Shown here one piece after another: positions 6,900 to 14,104 of a stretch of 15,678 bases of DNA (positions within the stretch are counted from its first letter, which is position 1; each line of letters opens with the position of its first letter). This DNA is from JBEVEP01 sp040512755 (GTDB taxonomy: Bacteria > Pseudomonadota > Alphaproteobacteria > Rhizobiales > Rhizobiaceae): NCBI GenBank assembly GCA_040512755.1, contig JBEVEP010000427.1, positions 1 to 15,678 on the forward strand. Direction: 5' to 3'. The position numbers were made by a program, and so were the translations under genes. Below the pieces are notes generated by a model. That model was not told where the DNA came from. It saw only the letters and a program-made list of their open reading frames with translations, and made no database searches.

Positions 6900-9368
6900 T
6901 CATGCCGGCACATTCCAAATTTCGTTGGCATATTGCCGAATGGTCCGGTCCGAAGAGAACCAACCGACCCGCGCGACATTGCGGATCGCCTTGGCATACC
7001 ACTGAGGACTGTTCCGCCAGATCGTATCGACGTGGCGTTGCGCAGCCGTATAGGCGTCAAAATCGGCAGCCACCATGAACCAGTCACGGTCATACAGACC
7101 ATTCATCAAGTCGCGGTAACGCTGCGGGTCATCCGGCGAAAACACGCCCGACACGATCGCTGAAATGGCCTGAGCCAACTCCGGCGAGCCTTCGATCACC
7201 TCGCGCGGATTGTATCCGTTTGCCCGGCGTTCTGCGACGTCTTCAGCGGTCAGGCCGAAAATGACGATATTGTCGTCTCCGACACGTTCCTTGATCTCGA
7301 CGTTCGCGCCGTCGAGCGTGCCGATGGTAATCGCGCCATTCAGCGCGAACTTCATGTTGCCGGTGCCCGATGCTTCCATGCCGGCTGTCGAAATCTGCTC
7401 CGACAGATCCGCTGCCGGCATCATGATCTCCGCCAGGCTCACACTGTAGTTCGGGATGAAGACAACCTTCAGCAGTCCGCGCACCGCGGGATCGCGGTTG
7501 ATGACGCGCGCGACATCGTTAGCGAGCTTTATGATCAGTTTGGCGTTGTGATAGCTGGGAGCCGCCTTGCCGCCGAAGAACTTCACGCGCGGCATCCACT
7601 CTTTTTCAGGGTGGGAGCGGATCTGATCATAGAGAGCAACCGTCTCGATGATGTTCAGAAGCTGGCGCTTGTACTCATGGATACGCTTGATCTGGATGTC
7701 GAACAGAGCCGATGGGTCCAGCCTGATGCCCAGTCTTTCTGCCACGACGTTGGAAAGCCGTTCCTTGTTGGCGCGCTTCACGCCGGCGAACTTCTCGCGG
7801 AACGCAGCATCCGCCGCCAGCGGGTCGAGGCCGGACAAGAGATTGACATCGTCGAGGAAAGCGTCGCCGATCGCCTCGCGCGCCAGATTTGTCAAGCCGG
7901 GATTGCACTGGATCAGCCAGCGGCGCGGCGTGATTCCGTTGGTCTTGTTGTTGATGCGGCCCGGATAAAGCCTATGGAGATCGGCGAACACCGTCTCCTT
8001 CATCAGGTCGGTATGCAGGGCGGACACGCCATTGATGCTGTGCGATCCGACAAAGGCGAGGTTGCCCATGCGAACGCGGCGATCGGTGCCTTCATGAATC
8101 AGCGAAATCCGGCCGATCTGCTCATCATCGAATTTGTGCGCAGCCCGGGCCTCGAGCAGAATTTCAGCGTTGATCGCATAGACGATCTGCATGTGGCGCG
8201 GCAGAAGTCGCTCGAAAAGCTGCACCGGCCAGCTCTCCAGAGCCTCGGGCAGCAATGTATGGTTTGTATAAGCGAACGTGCGCTTGGAGATGTCCCACGC
8301 CGTGTCGAAATCGATGAGATGAACGTCCATCAACAGGCGCATCAATTCCGGAACGGCCACAGCCGGATGCGTGTCGTTCAGATGGATCGCCGCCTTGTCC
8401 GGCAAGGACAACAGGTCGCCATACTGACTGAGATGGCGCTGCAGGATGTCCTGCAACGACGCCGTCGAGAAGAAATATTCCTGCCTCAAGCGCAATTCCT
8501 GTCCGGCGAGATGCGAATCCGCCGGGTAGAGCACCTGGGTGAGCACTTCCGCTTTGTTGCTCTCGCGCAAGGCGCCGATATGGTCACCGGCGTTGAAGGC
8601 TTCCAGCAGGATCGGATCGAGCGGCATCGCGGACCATAGGCGCAGTGTATTGACCCTCCTGCCGCGCCAGCCGACGACCGGCGTGTCGTAAGCCACGGCA
8701 AGCATCCGCTCCTGCGGCTTCCAGACGTGCCGTTCCAGCCGACCATCCTTCGACGTGACTGACTCCACAGTACCGCCGAAGCCCACTTCAAACGACCGTT
8801 CGCGGCGCTCGAATTCCCATGGATTGCCGTGATCGAGCCAGGTTTCGGGCAATTCGACCTGCCAGCCGTCTGAGAACTCCTGGCGGAAGAGACCATGGAC
8901 ATAACGGATGCCGTAGCCATGGGCCGGCACGTCTACCGTCGCCATGCTCTCCATGAAGCAAGCGGCAAGCCTGCCAAGACCGCCATTGCCGAGCGCAGCA
9001 TCCGGCTCGAGCCTGGAGATCACATCGAGATCGACACCGAGCGAAGCCAGTGCCTCACGCATATTGTCGAGAAGGCCGAGGTTCGAGAAGGCATCGCGCA
9101 TCAACCGGCCGATGAGGAATTCCAGCGACAAATAGTAGACGCGCTTTTCCTGCTGTTCGTAGGCAGCTTTTGTTGACTCGATCCAGCGCTCGATAATGCG
9201 GTCGCGCACGACCTTGATCGAGGCTGTCAGCCAGTCGTGCTGGGTAGCGACCGTGGCATCCTTGCCGAGCCGGTAGGTAAGGCTCTTCAGGATTTCTGTC
9301 GCCAGGGTCTTGGGATCGGATTCACTCAGAATGGGCCTCAGGAGATCGGAGATTGGCGCTTGCGTCAT
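6900..9368 (-). CDS. glgP: Glycogen phosphorylase (GT35, PLP-dependent)
   Basis: The enzyme releases glucose-1-phosphate from glycogen by phosphorolysis. From the ATG at 9368 the protein is 822 residues and begins MTQAPISDLLRP, which fits the usual bacterial length of roughly 800-840. The frame stays open to a GTG at 9410, but the ATG at 9368 is preferred because GGAAG lies 5 bases upstream (9374-9378). The PLP-binding motif EASGTGNMKFALNGA contains the Schiff-base lysine K673. Other family motifs are the N-terminal YYLSLEFLIGR, the glycine-rich GNGGLGRLAACF, LNDTHPAVAVPELMR, the KTNGITPRRW region and RIHEYKRQLLN. It is the first gene of the glycogen operon, so synthesis and breakdown enzymes are co-transcribed. 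The call is secure; only the start is open. Confidence 0.95.
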   Translation of the reverse strand: MTQAPISDLLRPILSESDPKTLATEILKSLTYRLGKDATVATQHDWLTASIKVVRDRIIERWIESTKAAYEQQEKRVYYLSLEFLIGRLMRDAFSNLGLLDNMREALASLGVDLDVISRLEPDAALGNGGLGRLAACFMESMATVDVPAHGYGIRYVHGLFRQEFSDGWQVELPETWLDHGNPWEFERRERSFEVGFGGTVESVTSKDGRLERHVWKPQERMLAVAYDTPVVGWRGRRVNTLRLWSAMPLDPILLEAFNAGDHIGALRESNKAEVLTQVLYPADSHLAGQELRLRQEYFFSTASLQDILQRHLSQYGDLLSLPDKAAIHLNDTHPAVAVPELMRLLMDVHLIDFDTAWDISKRTFAYTNHTLLPEALESWPVQLFERLLPRHMQIVYAINAEILLEARAAHKFDDEQIGRISLIHEGTDRRVRMGNLAFVGSHSINGVSALHTDLMKETVFADLHRLYPGRINNKTNGITPRRWLIQCNPGLTNLAREAIGDAFLDDVNLLSGLDPLAADAAFREKFAGVKRANKERLSNVVAERLGIRLDPSALFDIQIKRIHEYKRQLLNIIETVALYDQIRSHPEKEWMPRVKFFGGKAAPSYHNAKLIIKLANDVARVINRDPAVRGLLKVVFIPNYSVSLAEIMMPAADLSEQISTAGMEASGTGNMKFALNGAITIGTLDGANVEIKERVGDDNIVIFGLTAEDVAERRANGYNPREVIEGSPELAQAISAIVSGVFSPDDPQRYRDLMNGLYDRDWFMVAADFDAYTAAQRHVDTIWRNSPQWYAKAIRNVARVGWFSSDRTIRQYANEIWNVPA

Positions 9369-9373
9369 CAACA

Positions 9374-9378
9374 CTTCC
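9374..9378 (-). promoter_or_regulatory. Ribosome binding site deciding the glgP start
   Basis: On the minus strand GGAAG is followed by a 5-base spacer and the ATG at 9368. No comparable purine-rich site serves the upstream GTG at 9410, so translation is assigned to the ATG. Confidence 0.6.
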
Positions 9379-9424
9379 AGTTTGAGGGGTAGGCCCGCAT
9401 GCCGTTCCACCGTTGATCGAGTTT

Positions 9425-9453
9425 TCCATATTGGCAGTCCAGCAGGATTTCAA
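9425..9453 (-). promoter_or_regulatory. Weak candidate promoter for the glg operon
   Basis: On the minus strand TTGAAA (9453-9448) is followed by a 17-base spacer and TATGGA (9430-9425). The -35 is a good match and the -10 matches TATAAT at three positions. It lies in the 133-base gap between frcA and glgP, 57 bases or more upstream of the glgP ATG. The spacing is ideal but the -10 is poor, so this is a suggestion only. I see no intrinsic terminator after frcA in this gap, so part of glg expression could also come from read-through of frcBCA. Confidence 0.3.
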
Positions 9454-9501
9454 CCGATTTGGAAACACTAAATGACCGGACCCCCCATGCATTTTGACAG
9501 A

Positions 9502-10284
9502 TCAAGCGGCGAGCGCCTCCTCTGGAGGTTTCTTCGCACCGGTCATGAAGGCAACCGCATCCGACATCGTGTATTCCTTTGGGTCGATGACGGTCAGCCG
9601 CCGGCCCAGCCGGTGGATGTGGATGCGGTCGGCCACTTCGAACACATGCGGCATGTTGTGCGAGATGAGAACGATCGGCAGCCCCCGCTTTTTCACATCG
9701 AGGATCAGTTCGAGCACCCGGCGCGATTCCTTGACGCCAAGGGCGGCCGTCGGCTCGTCCATGATGACGACCTTTGAACCAAACGCCGCCGCCCGCGCCA
9801 CCGCCACGCCCTGACGCTGGCCGCCGGACAATGTCTCCACGGCCTGACTGATGTTCTGGATGGTCATCAGGCCGAGCTCGGTCAGCTTTGCGCGAGCGCG
9901 CTTCTCCATCGCCGGCCGGTCGAGCATCCGGAACCACTGTCCCATGACACCTGGCCGCCGAATTTCCCGCCCGAGGAACATGTTGTCAGCAATCGAAAGC
10001 GCCGGCGAGAGCGCCAGGTTCTGGTAGACGGTCTCAATGCCGGCGTCCCTCGCCTCCATAGGCGACTTGAAGTGGATCTGCTTTCCTTCGAGTTGGACTT
10101 CTCCCTCGTCGGGATGAACGGCGCCGGAGATCGCCTTGATAAGCGAGGATTTTCCGGCCCCGTTGTCCCCGATCACCGCCAGTATCTCGCCCGGGAAGAG
10201 GTCGAAGTCTGCATGGTCCAGAGCTGTCACACGGCCGTAGCGCTTCACCAGACCACGCGCCGTGAGAATGGGTTCCTGCGACAT
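9502..10284 (-). CDS. frcA: Fructose/sugar ABC transporter ATP-binding protein
   Basis: This 260-residue cytoplasmic ATPase powers sugar import through FrcC. It has one nucleotide-binding domain, unlike RbsA or XylG, which carry two. Visible motifs are Walker A GDNGAGKS (39-46), the Q-loop glutamine Q88, the signature LSGGQ (152-156), Walker B VVIMDEPT (172-179) and the H-loop H209. The ATG at 10284 was chosen because it starts MSQEPILTARGLVKRYG just ahead of the conserved domain, has AAAGG upstream, and overlaps the frcC stop by one base (TAATG), implying coupled translation. The open frame continues upstream inside frcC, but those residues do not resemble a transporter. It closely resembles the FrcA of the Sinorhizobium fructose/mannose/ribose transporter; substrate is inferred from that and from the adjacent fructokinase. 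Confidence 0.92.
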   Translation of the reverse strand: MSQEPILTARGLVKRYGRVTALDHADFDLFPGEILAVIGDNGAGKSSLIKAISGAVHPDEGEVQLEGKQIHFKSPMEARDAGIETVYQNLALSPALSIADNMFLGREIRRPGVMGQWFRMLDRPAMEKRARAKLTELGLMTIQNISQAVETLSGGQRQGVAVARAAAFGSKVVIMDEPTAALGVKESRRVLELILDVKKRGLPIVLISHNMPHVFEVADRIHIHRLGRRLTVIDPKEYTMSDAVAFMTGAKKPPEEALAA

Positions 10285-11369
10285 TAGCCCGCTACCTTTC
10301 TGATCCACTGATCGATGGCGACGGCCACGATGATCAGCAAGCCGATGAGAAGATATGTCCATTGCGGATCGGTACCGATCAGGCGCAGACCCAACTGGAA
10401 CACGCCGACAATCAGCGCGCCGAATATCATTCCGAGGATCGAGCCGCGCCCGCCGAACAGGGAGATGCCGCCGATCACGACTGCCGTGATGGATTCGATA
10501 TTGGCGAACTGACCGGACGTCGGCGCGACCGAACCGACGCGTCCGATTATGGCCCAGCCGGCAAGTGCGCAAATGAGCCCCGAGATGACGTAAACCGAGA
10601 CAAGCATTTTCTTGACGCTGACGCCCGAAAGTTGCGCCGCCTCGGGATCGTCGCCGACCGCATAGACGTGGCGGCCCCATGCGGTGTGGTTGAGAATGTA
10701 CCAGAGAACGAGGACCAGAAGCACCATGGCAACCACGCCGTAGGTGAAAACAGCGTTGCCGAGGCGGAAAGTCTGACCGAACAGTTTGAGCAGCGGCGCC
10801 TGGGCATCGATGTCCTGCGACCGGATCGTCTCATTGGCCGAATAAAGGAAATTCGCCGCCAGGATAATCTGCCAGGTGCCGAGCGTCACGATAAACGGAG
10901 GGAGTTTCATGTATGCGACGAGGGCGCCGTTGATCCAGCCGCAGAGTCCGCCGACAACAAACCCGCACAAGATCGATATCGGCACGGGTATCCCGTAGCG
11001 AAATGTGAACTGCCCCATCACCACGGACGAGAGGACCATGATCGCGCCGACCGACAAGTCAATGCCCGCTGTCAAGATTACCAGCGTCTGCGCCGCGCCG
11101 ACGATGCCGGTGATCGCCACTTGCTGGAGGATCAGCGTCATCGAGAACGCCGAGAAGAACTTGCCTCCGACGGCGATGCCGAACAAAGCAAGAGACAGCA
11201 ACAGAACGATGAGCGGAACCGCTGCCGGATTGGAATGAAGGAAGTGCTGCGCAAGTTCGATCGGCGTCTTCTTGTGCGTCTCGAAACTCGCGACCGAGGT
11301 GTCGCTTTCGGACAAGACTTTTTCGAATTCCTGCGGCTGTGCCCGACCGCTTGCCGTGGCGTCGCTCAT
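10284..11369 (-). CDS. frcC: Fructose/sugar ABC transporter permease
   Basis: This 361-residue inner-membrane permease belongs to the RbsC/BPD_transp_2 family and should form the sugar channel with FrcA and FrcB. A hydrophilic N-terminal tail of about 48 residues precedes a series of roughly eight to ten hydrophobic segments, starting with PLIVLLLSLALFGIAVGG near residue 52. The family motif TAGIDLSVGAIMVLSS follows the early membrane segments, and the cytoplasmic loop AVGDDPEAAQLSGVSVKK near the middle is the ATPase-contacting region. ISLFGGRGS and the terminal IVAVAIDQWIRK are also typical. The ATG is preceded by GGGAGGAA with a 7-base spacing (11377-11384). It lies 109 bases downstream of frcB, across a strong hairpin, and its stop overlaps the frcA start. 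Confidence 0.93.
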   Translation of the reverse strand: MSDATASGRAQPQEFEKVLSESDTSVASFETHKKTPIELAQHFLHSNPAAVPLIVLLLSLALFGIAVGGKFFSAFSMTLILQQVAITGIVGAAQTLVILTAGIDLSVGAIMVLSSVVMGQFTFRYGIPVPISILCGFVVGGLCGWINGALVAYMKLPPFIVTLGTWQIILAANFLYSANETIRSQDIDAQAPLLKLFGQTFRLGNAVFTYGVVAMVLLVLVLWYILNHTAWGRHVYAVGDDPEAAQLSGVSVKKMLVSVYVISGLICALAGWAIIGRVGSVAPTSGQFANIESITAVVIGGISLFGGRGSILGMIFGALIVGVFQLGLRLIGTDPQWTYLLIGLLIIVAVAIDQWIRKVAG

Positions 11370-11415
11370 GGCTTCGTTCCTCCCGCGAGTGAATTGCAGT
11401 AGGCGGCCCGGAGCA

Positions 11416-11435
11416 GGGCGGCCCGAAGGCCGCCC
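11416..11435 (-). ncRNA. Intercistronic UUCG-tetraloop stem-loop between frcB and frcC
   Basis: In the frcB-frcC transcript the arms GGGCGGCC and GGCCGCCC form a perfect 8-bp GC-only stem closed by a UUCG loop on a C-G pair, the exceptionally stable cUUCGg form. It starts 44 bases after the frcB stop, and no U-tract follows, so it is not a standard intrinsic terminator. Stable hairpins behind a periplasmic binding-protein gene are known to protect the upstream mRNA from 3' exonucleases and lower expression of downstream permease genes. That role is inferred here. It is an mRNA element rather than an independent RNA gene. Confidence 0.75.
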
Positions 11436-11478
11436 GTCCCCGATTTTCAGGTTAGTGACGTAGCGTCACCCGGTCAAA

Positions 11479-12513
11479 TCATCCCCAGCACTTTTCCAGG
11501 CCTGCCTTGGTGTCGATGGATTCAACGCCTTCCACCGGCTTGTCGGTGATCAGGGTCGCGCCCGTGTCCACGAAAGTCTTGCCCTCCGGGATTTTCGGCT
11601 TTTCGCCGGAATCGGCAAAGTTCTTGATCGCCTCGATGCCCATCGACGCCATCAGTAGCGGATATTGCTGCGAAGTGGCTCCAATCACGCCCTCGACGAC
11701 GTTCTTTACGCCCGGACAACCGCCGTCGACGGATACGACGAGCACATTCTTCTCCATGCCGACGGACTTCAGCGCCTCATAGGCGCCGGCTGCCGACGGC
11801 TCGTTGATGCTATATACGACGTTGATGCCGGGGTCTTTCTGGAGGCAGTTCTCCATCGCCTTGCGGCCGCCCTCGTCGTTGCCGTTGGTCACGTCGTGAC
11901 AGACGTTGCGCGGATCGTCCTCGTCTCCGATCTTGTTGACGTCCTTGGTGTCGATGCCGAAGCCGGTCATGAAGCCCTGATCGCGCAGGACATCGACGGT
12001 CGGCTGGCTGGGATTGAGATCCATGTAGGCGATCTTGGCGTCCTTGGCGGCGTCGCCAAGCGTGGCTTTCGCCCAGGCGCCGATCAGTTGGCCAGCCTTG
12101 AAATTGTCGGTGGCGAATGTCGCGTCGGCGGCGTCGACCGGCTCAAGCGGCGTATCGAGCGCGATGACCAGAATGCCCGCGTCGCGCGCCTTCTTTACCG
12201 AGTCAACGATGGCTTTGGAGTCGGAAGGAACGAGAAGGATGCCCTTCACCCCGTCGGCGATGCAGGACTCGATCGCCGCGACCTGGCTTTCATTGTCGCC
12301 GTCGATCTTGCCGGCATAGGCCTTCAACTGAACCCCGAGTTCATTCGCTTTTGCTGTCGCGCCCTCCTTCATTTTGACGAAAAAAGGGTTGCTGTCGGTC
12401 TTTGTAATCAGGCAGGCGCCGACATCGGCGGCCGACGCGGGCGCGGCAAAGGCCATCAGGGCCATGGCGGCTGCGCCAAACACAGTGGACTTCAGAAGTG
12501 CTTTCTTGGTCAC
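11479..12513 (-). CDS. frcB: Fructose/sugar ABC transporter periplasmic substrate-binding protein
   Basis: This 344-residue precursor is a periplasmic-binding-protein-like (type 1, RbsB family) sugar receptor. A Sec signal peptide is evident: basic start MTKKALLK, a hydrophobic core and APASA before a probable cut after A28, leaving ADVGACLI as the mature end. The mature part shows the family pattern, with SNPFFVKMKEG near the N terminus, GILLVPSDSKAIV, VIALDTPL, VVYSINEPSAAGAYEAL and VSVDGGCPGV. Several cysteines (for example C33, near SCIADG, and in GLEKCWG at the C terminus) may form disulfides. The start codon is GTG, supported by GGGAGG 6 bases upstream (12520-12525). It is the first gene of the transporter operon and is divergent from frcR. 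The high-affinity fructose assignment rests on similarity to Sinorhizobium FrcB and the linked frcK. Confidence 0.92.
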   Translation of the reverse strand: MTKKALLKSTVFGAAAMALMAFAAPASAADVGACLITKTDSNPFFVKMKEGATAKANELGVQLKAYAGKIDGDNESQVAAIESCIADGVKGILLVPSDSKAIVDSVKKARDAGILVIALDTPLEPVDAADATFATDNFKAGQLIGAWAKATLGDAAKDAKIAYMDLNPSQPTVDVLRDQGFMTGFGIDTKDVNKIGDEDDPRNVCHDVTNGNDEGGRKAMENCLQKDPGINVVYSINEPSAAGAYEALKSVGMEKNVLVVSVDGGCPGVKNVVEGVIGATSQQYPLLMASMGIEAIKNFADSGEKPKIPEGKTFVDTGATLITDKPVEGVESIDTKAGLEKCWG

Positions 12514-12519
12514 GGTGAT

Positions 12520-12525
12520 CCTCCC
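12520..12525 (-). promoter_or_regulatory. Strong ribosome binding site for the GTG start of frcB
   Basis: GGGAGG on the minus strand sits 6 bases before the GTG at 12513. This supports the GTG as the true start, since the signal peptide begins right there and no ATG lies close by in frame. Confidence 0.8.
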
Positions 12526-12575
12526 AGTGGAAAAAGCGATTACGCCGGGCCAACGGCATCGGCGAGCATCCAGTC

Positions 12576-12608
12576 GTTTCGTCGCGTGGATGTCTGTCCT
12601 GACGAAAC
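12576..12608. promoter_or_regulatory. Inverted repeat in the frcB leader/promoter region
   Basis: GTTTCGTC at 12576-12583 and GACGAAAC at 12601-12608 are perfect 8-base reverse complements with 17 bases between them. They lie 63-95 bases upstream of the frcB start. They could be a regulator site with half-sites centred 25 bp apart, or, if transcription starts above 12608, a stem-loop in the frcB 5' UTR. The sequence is unrelated to the AT-rich palindromes next to it. Its role is unknown. Confidence 0.5.
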
Positions 12609-12623
12609 ATCAATTTTAGTACA

Positions 12624-12653
12624 TTGTCAATTAATAAATCACTCTTATTTAAT
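12624..12653 (+). promoter_or_regulatory. Candidate frcR promoter
   Basis: TTGTCA (12624-12629) is followed by 18 bases and TTTAAT (12648-12653); each hexamer differs from the sigma-70 consensus at one position. Transcription would begin near 12660, about 58 bases before the frcR GTG. The -35 falls inside the left palindrome, fitting autoregulation. Confidence 0.4.
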
Positions 12654-12661
12654 ATTGACAA
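12633..12661 (-). promoter_or_regulatory. Candidate frcBCA promoter
   Basis: On the minus strand TTGTCA (12661-12656) is followed by 17 bases and TTTATT (12638-12633), a four-of-six -10. This would leave a 5' UTR of about 110 bases carrying the 12576-12608 inverted repeat. A better -10, TAAAAT at 12618-12613, lacks a good -35. The assignment is tentative. Confidence 0.3.
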
Positions 12662-12708
12662 TTCACACCCGGCGGACGCATTGTCTGCCCATCAACTCGT
12701 GCGGGAAC

Positions 12709-12713
12709 GGAGG
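12709..12713 (+). promoter_or_regulatory. Ribosome binding site for the GTG start of frcR
   Basis: GGAGG lies 5 bases before GTG at 12719. This favours the GTG over the internal ATG at 12794, which would shorten the tail ahead of the helix-turn-helix. Confidence 0.7.
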
Positions 12714-12718
12714 CGTCG

Positions 12719-13942
12719 GTGGAAACCGGCAATCTCTCATCACGTTCCGCTGAGCCGGCCAGCCGGCTCCATCGCGGCACCAACCAGAGCGGCATGCGTG
12801 ACTCCAATGAGAGGCTCGTCCTGTCGCTTGTGCGCCGCAACGGCAGCCTCGCAAAAACGGAGATCGCCCGCATGACCGGGCTTTCTGCCCAGACCGTTTC
12901 GGTGATCATGCGCGAACTTGAGGACGAAGGCCTCCTCCTCAGGCAGGAGCCGATACGCGGCAAGATCGGGCAGCCTTCGATCCCGATGGCGCTCAATCCG
13001 GACGGCGCCTATTTCCTCGGCCTGAAGATCGGCCGCCGGAGCGCCGAACTGGTCCTCATCGACTTCCTCGGAACAGTTCGCGCGTCCCGCCACATGTCAT
13101 ACCGGTATCCTGCGCCGCGAGAGACTGTCGACTTCGTCATAGCCGCGATCAAACGCATCCGCGCGGGCCTCACTCGCGCCCAGGACGAGCGCATCGCTGG
13201 TCTCGGGATCGCGATGCCGTTCGAACTCTGGAACTGGGCCGACACCGCCGGCGCGCCGCGAGAGGTCATGGAACAATGGCGGCACAGGGACATTCGCACC
13301 GATATCCAGGCGCAATGCGGTTTCCCTGTCTATCTGCAGAATGACGCCACATCGGCCTGCGGCGCGGAACTCGTATTTGGCCGGACAGGTGGCCTGAGAG
13401 ACTTCATCTATTTCTACATTGGCGCGTTTGCGGGCGGCGGCATCGTCCTCAATGGCAGCCTCTACGGCGGTCCAACCGGCAATGCCGGCGCTTTGGGCTC
13501 GATGCCGGTCCCAGGTCCCGATGGCAAACCCATCCAGCTTATCGATACCGCCTCCATCGCAATTCTTGAGAACGCGCTGAACGCCAAGGGCCGTGACGCA
13601 TCGAAGCTCTGGACATCGCCGGAAGACTGGGGCGACCTCGGCCGCGAACTTGATACATGGATCGAAAACGCCGGCGCTGCCCTCGCCTACGGTATCGTCG
13701 CCGCCTCGTCGGTGATCGATTTCGAAGCTGCCATCATCGACGGCTGGATGCCGGGGTCCGTTCGGCAACGTCTCGTTTCGGCGACCCAGACTGCGATCCG
13801 TAAGATGGATGTGGAAGGGCTGAGGATTCCATCGGTACGGGAAGGAACGGTCGGCATTCACGCCCGCGCGCTCGGCGGCGCCAGCCTGCCGCTATCCGAA
13901 CGGTTCCTGGTCGGAGCCAGCGCACCGGCGCAGGGTCCTTGA
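12719..13942 (+). CDS. frcR: ROK-family transcriptional regulator of fructose uptake
   Basis: This 407-residue protein has a 30-residue tail, an N-terminal winged helix-turn-helix (about 31-75, recognition helix in SAQTVSVIMRELE) and a ROK sugar-sensing domain. ROK traits include GLGIAMPFELW, LQNDATSACGAELVFG near 206, GGGIVLNGSLYGGPTGNAGALG near 239 and the terminal ARALGGASLPL. It lacks two usual motifs: the ATP-binding DxGGT is replaced by GLKIGRRSA (101-109), and the zinc motif GHxx...CxCGxxGCxE is replaced by GSMPVPGPDGKPIQLIDTAS (260-279) with no cysteines. It is therefore a regulator, not a kinase, and probably zinc-free. It is divergent from frcB across a region with twin palindromes, which suggests it represses frcBCA and itself until a sugar or sugar phosphate binds. 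The symbol follows the Sinorhizobium frc locus. Confidence 0.85.
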   Translation: METGNLSSRSAEPASRLHRGTNQSGMRDSNERLVLSLVRRNGSLAKTEIARMTGLSAQTVSVIMRELEDEGLLLRQEPIRGKIGQPSIPMALNPDGAYFLGLKIGRRSAELVLIDFLGTVRASRHMSYRYPAPRETVDFVIAAIKRIRAGLTRAQDERIAGLGIAMPFELWNWADTAGAPREVMEQWRHRDIRTDIQAQCGFPVYLQNDATSACGAELVFGRTGGLRDFIYFYIGAFAGGGIVLNGSLYGGPTGNAGALGSMPVPGPDGKPIQLIDTASIAILENALNAKGRDASKLWTSPEDWGDLGRELDTWIENAGAALAYGIVAASSVIDFEAAIIDGWMPGSVRQRLVSATQTAIRKMDVEGLRIPSVREGTVGIHARALGGASLPLSERFLVGASAPAQGP

Positions 13943-14061
13943 TGATACGCGGGAAATCGGTCCGCCGGCGAGGCGGATGTCTACGTCCCTTGAACGACAC
14001 CACGCAAAAATGGCAACACCAGTGATTGCAACTGATGCCTGGGGCGACTAAGGCCGATCAC

Positions 14062-14080
14062 CGTCATCCGACAGATGACG
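14062..14080 (+). promoter_or_regulatory. Small inverted repeat before the frcK ribosome binding site
   Basis: CGTCAT (14062-14067) and ATGACG (14075-14080) are perfect 6-base arms around a 7-base loop, ending about 9 bases before AAAGGA of the frcK ribosome binding site. It could be a weak leader hairpin or an operator half-pair. The 162-base frcR-frcK gap also holds a GC hairpin at 13961-13977 (TCCGCC/GGCGGA). Neither is followed by a T-tract. Confidence 0.35.
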
Positions 14081-14104
14081 CCACCCAGAAAGGAACGGCA
14101 GACG

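Larger units (their letters stand above)
12623..12662. promoter_or_regulatory. Paired operator-like palindromes between frcB and frcR
   Basis: ATTGTCAAT (12623-12631) and ATTGACAAT (12654-12662) are exact reverse complements, and each is itself palindromic around its central base. Their centres are 31 bp apart, close to three helical turns, in an AT-rich segment unlike the surrounding GC-rich DNA. This matches what would be expected of a dimeric or tetrameric repressor binding one DNA face. FrcR, encoded alongside, is the obvious candidate (inference). The palindromes contain sequences close to the -35 hexamer on both strands, so bound protein would cover promoters in both directions. Confidence 0.6.

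Noticed and set aside
9369..9410. GTG start of glgP at 9410
   Set aside because: The extra 14 residues are not family-like, and the better ribosome binding site serves the ATG at 9368.
10285..10680. N-terminal extension of the frcA frame inside frcC
   Set aside because: The added residues are the out-of-frame reading of the frcC membrane segments. The one-base stop-start overlap and the domain start point to 10284.
13961..13977. GC hairpin after frcR as a terminator
   Set aside because: The stem is only 6 bp and no T-tract follows; frcK downstream on the same strand is more likely co-transcribed.
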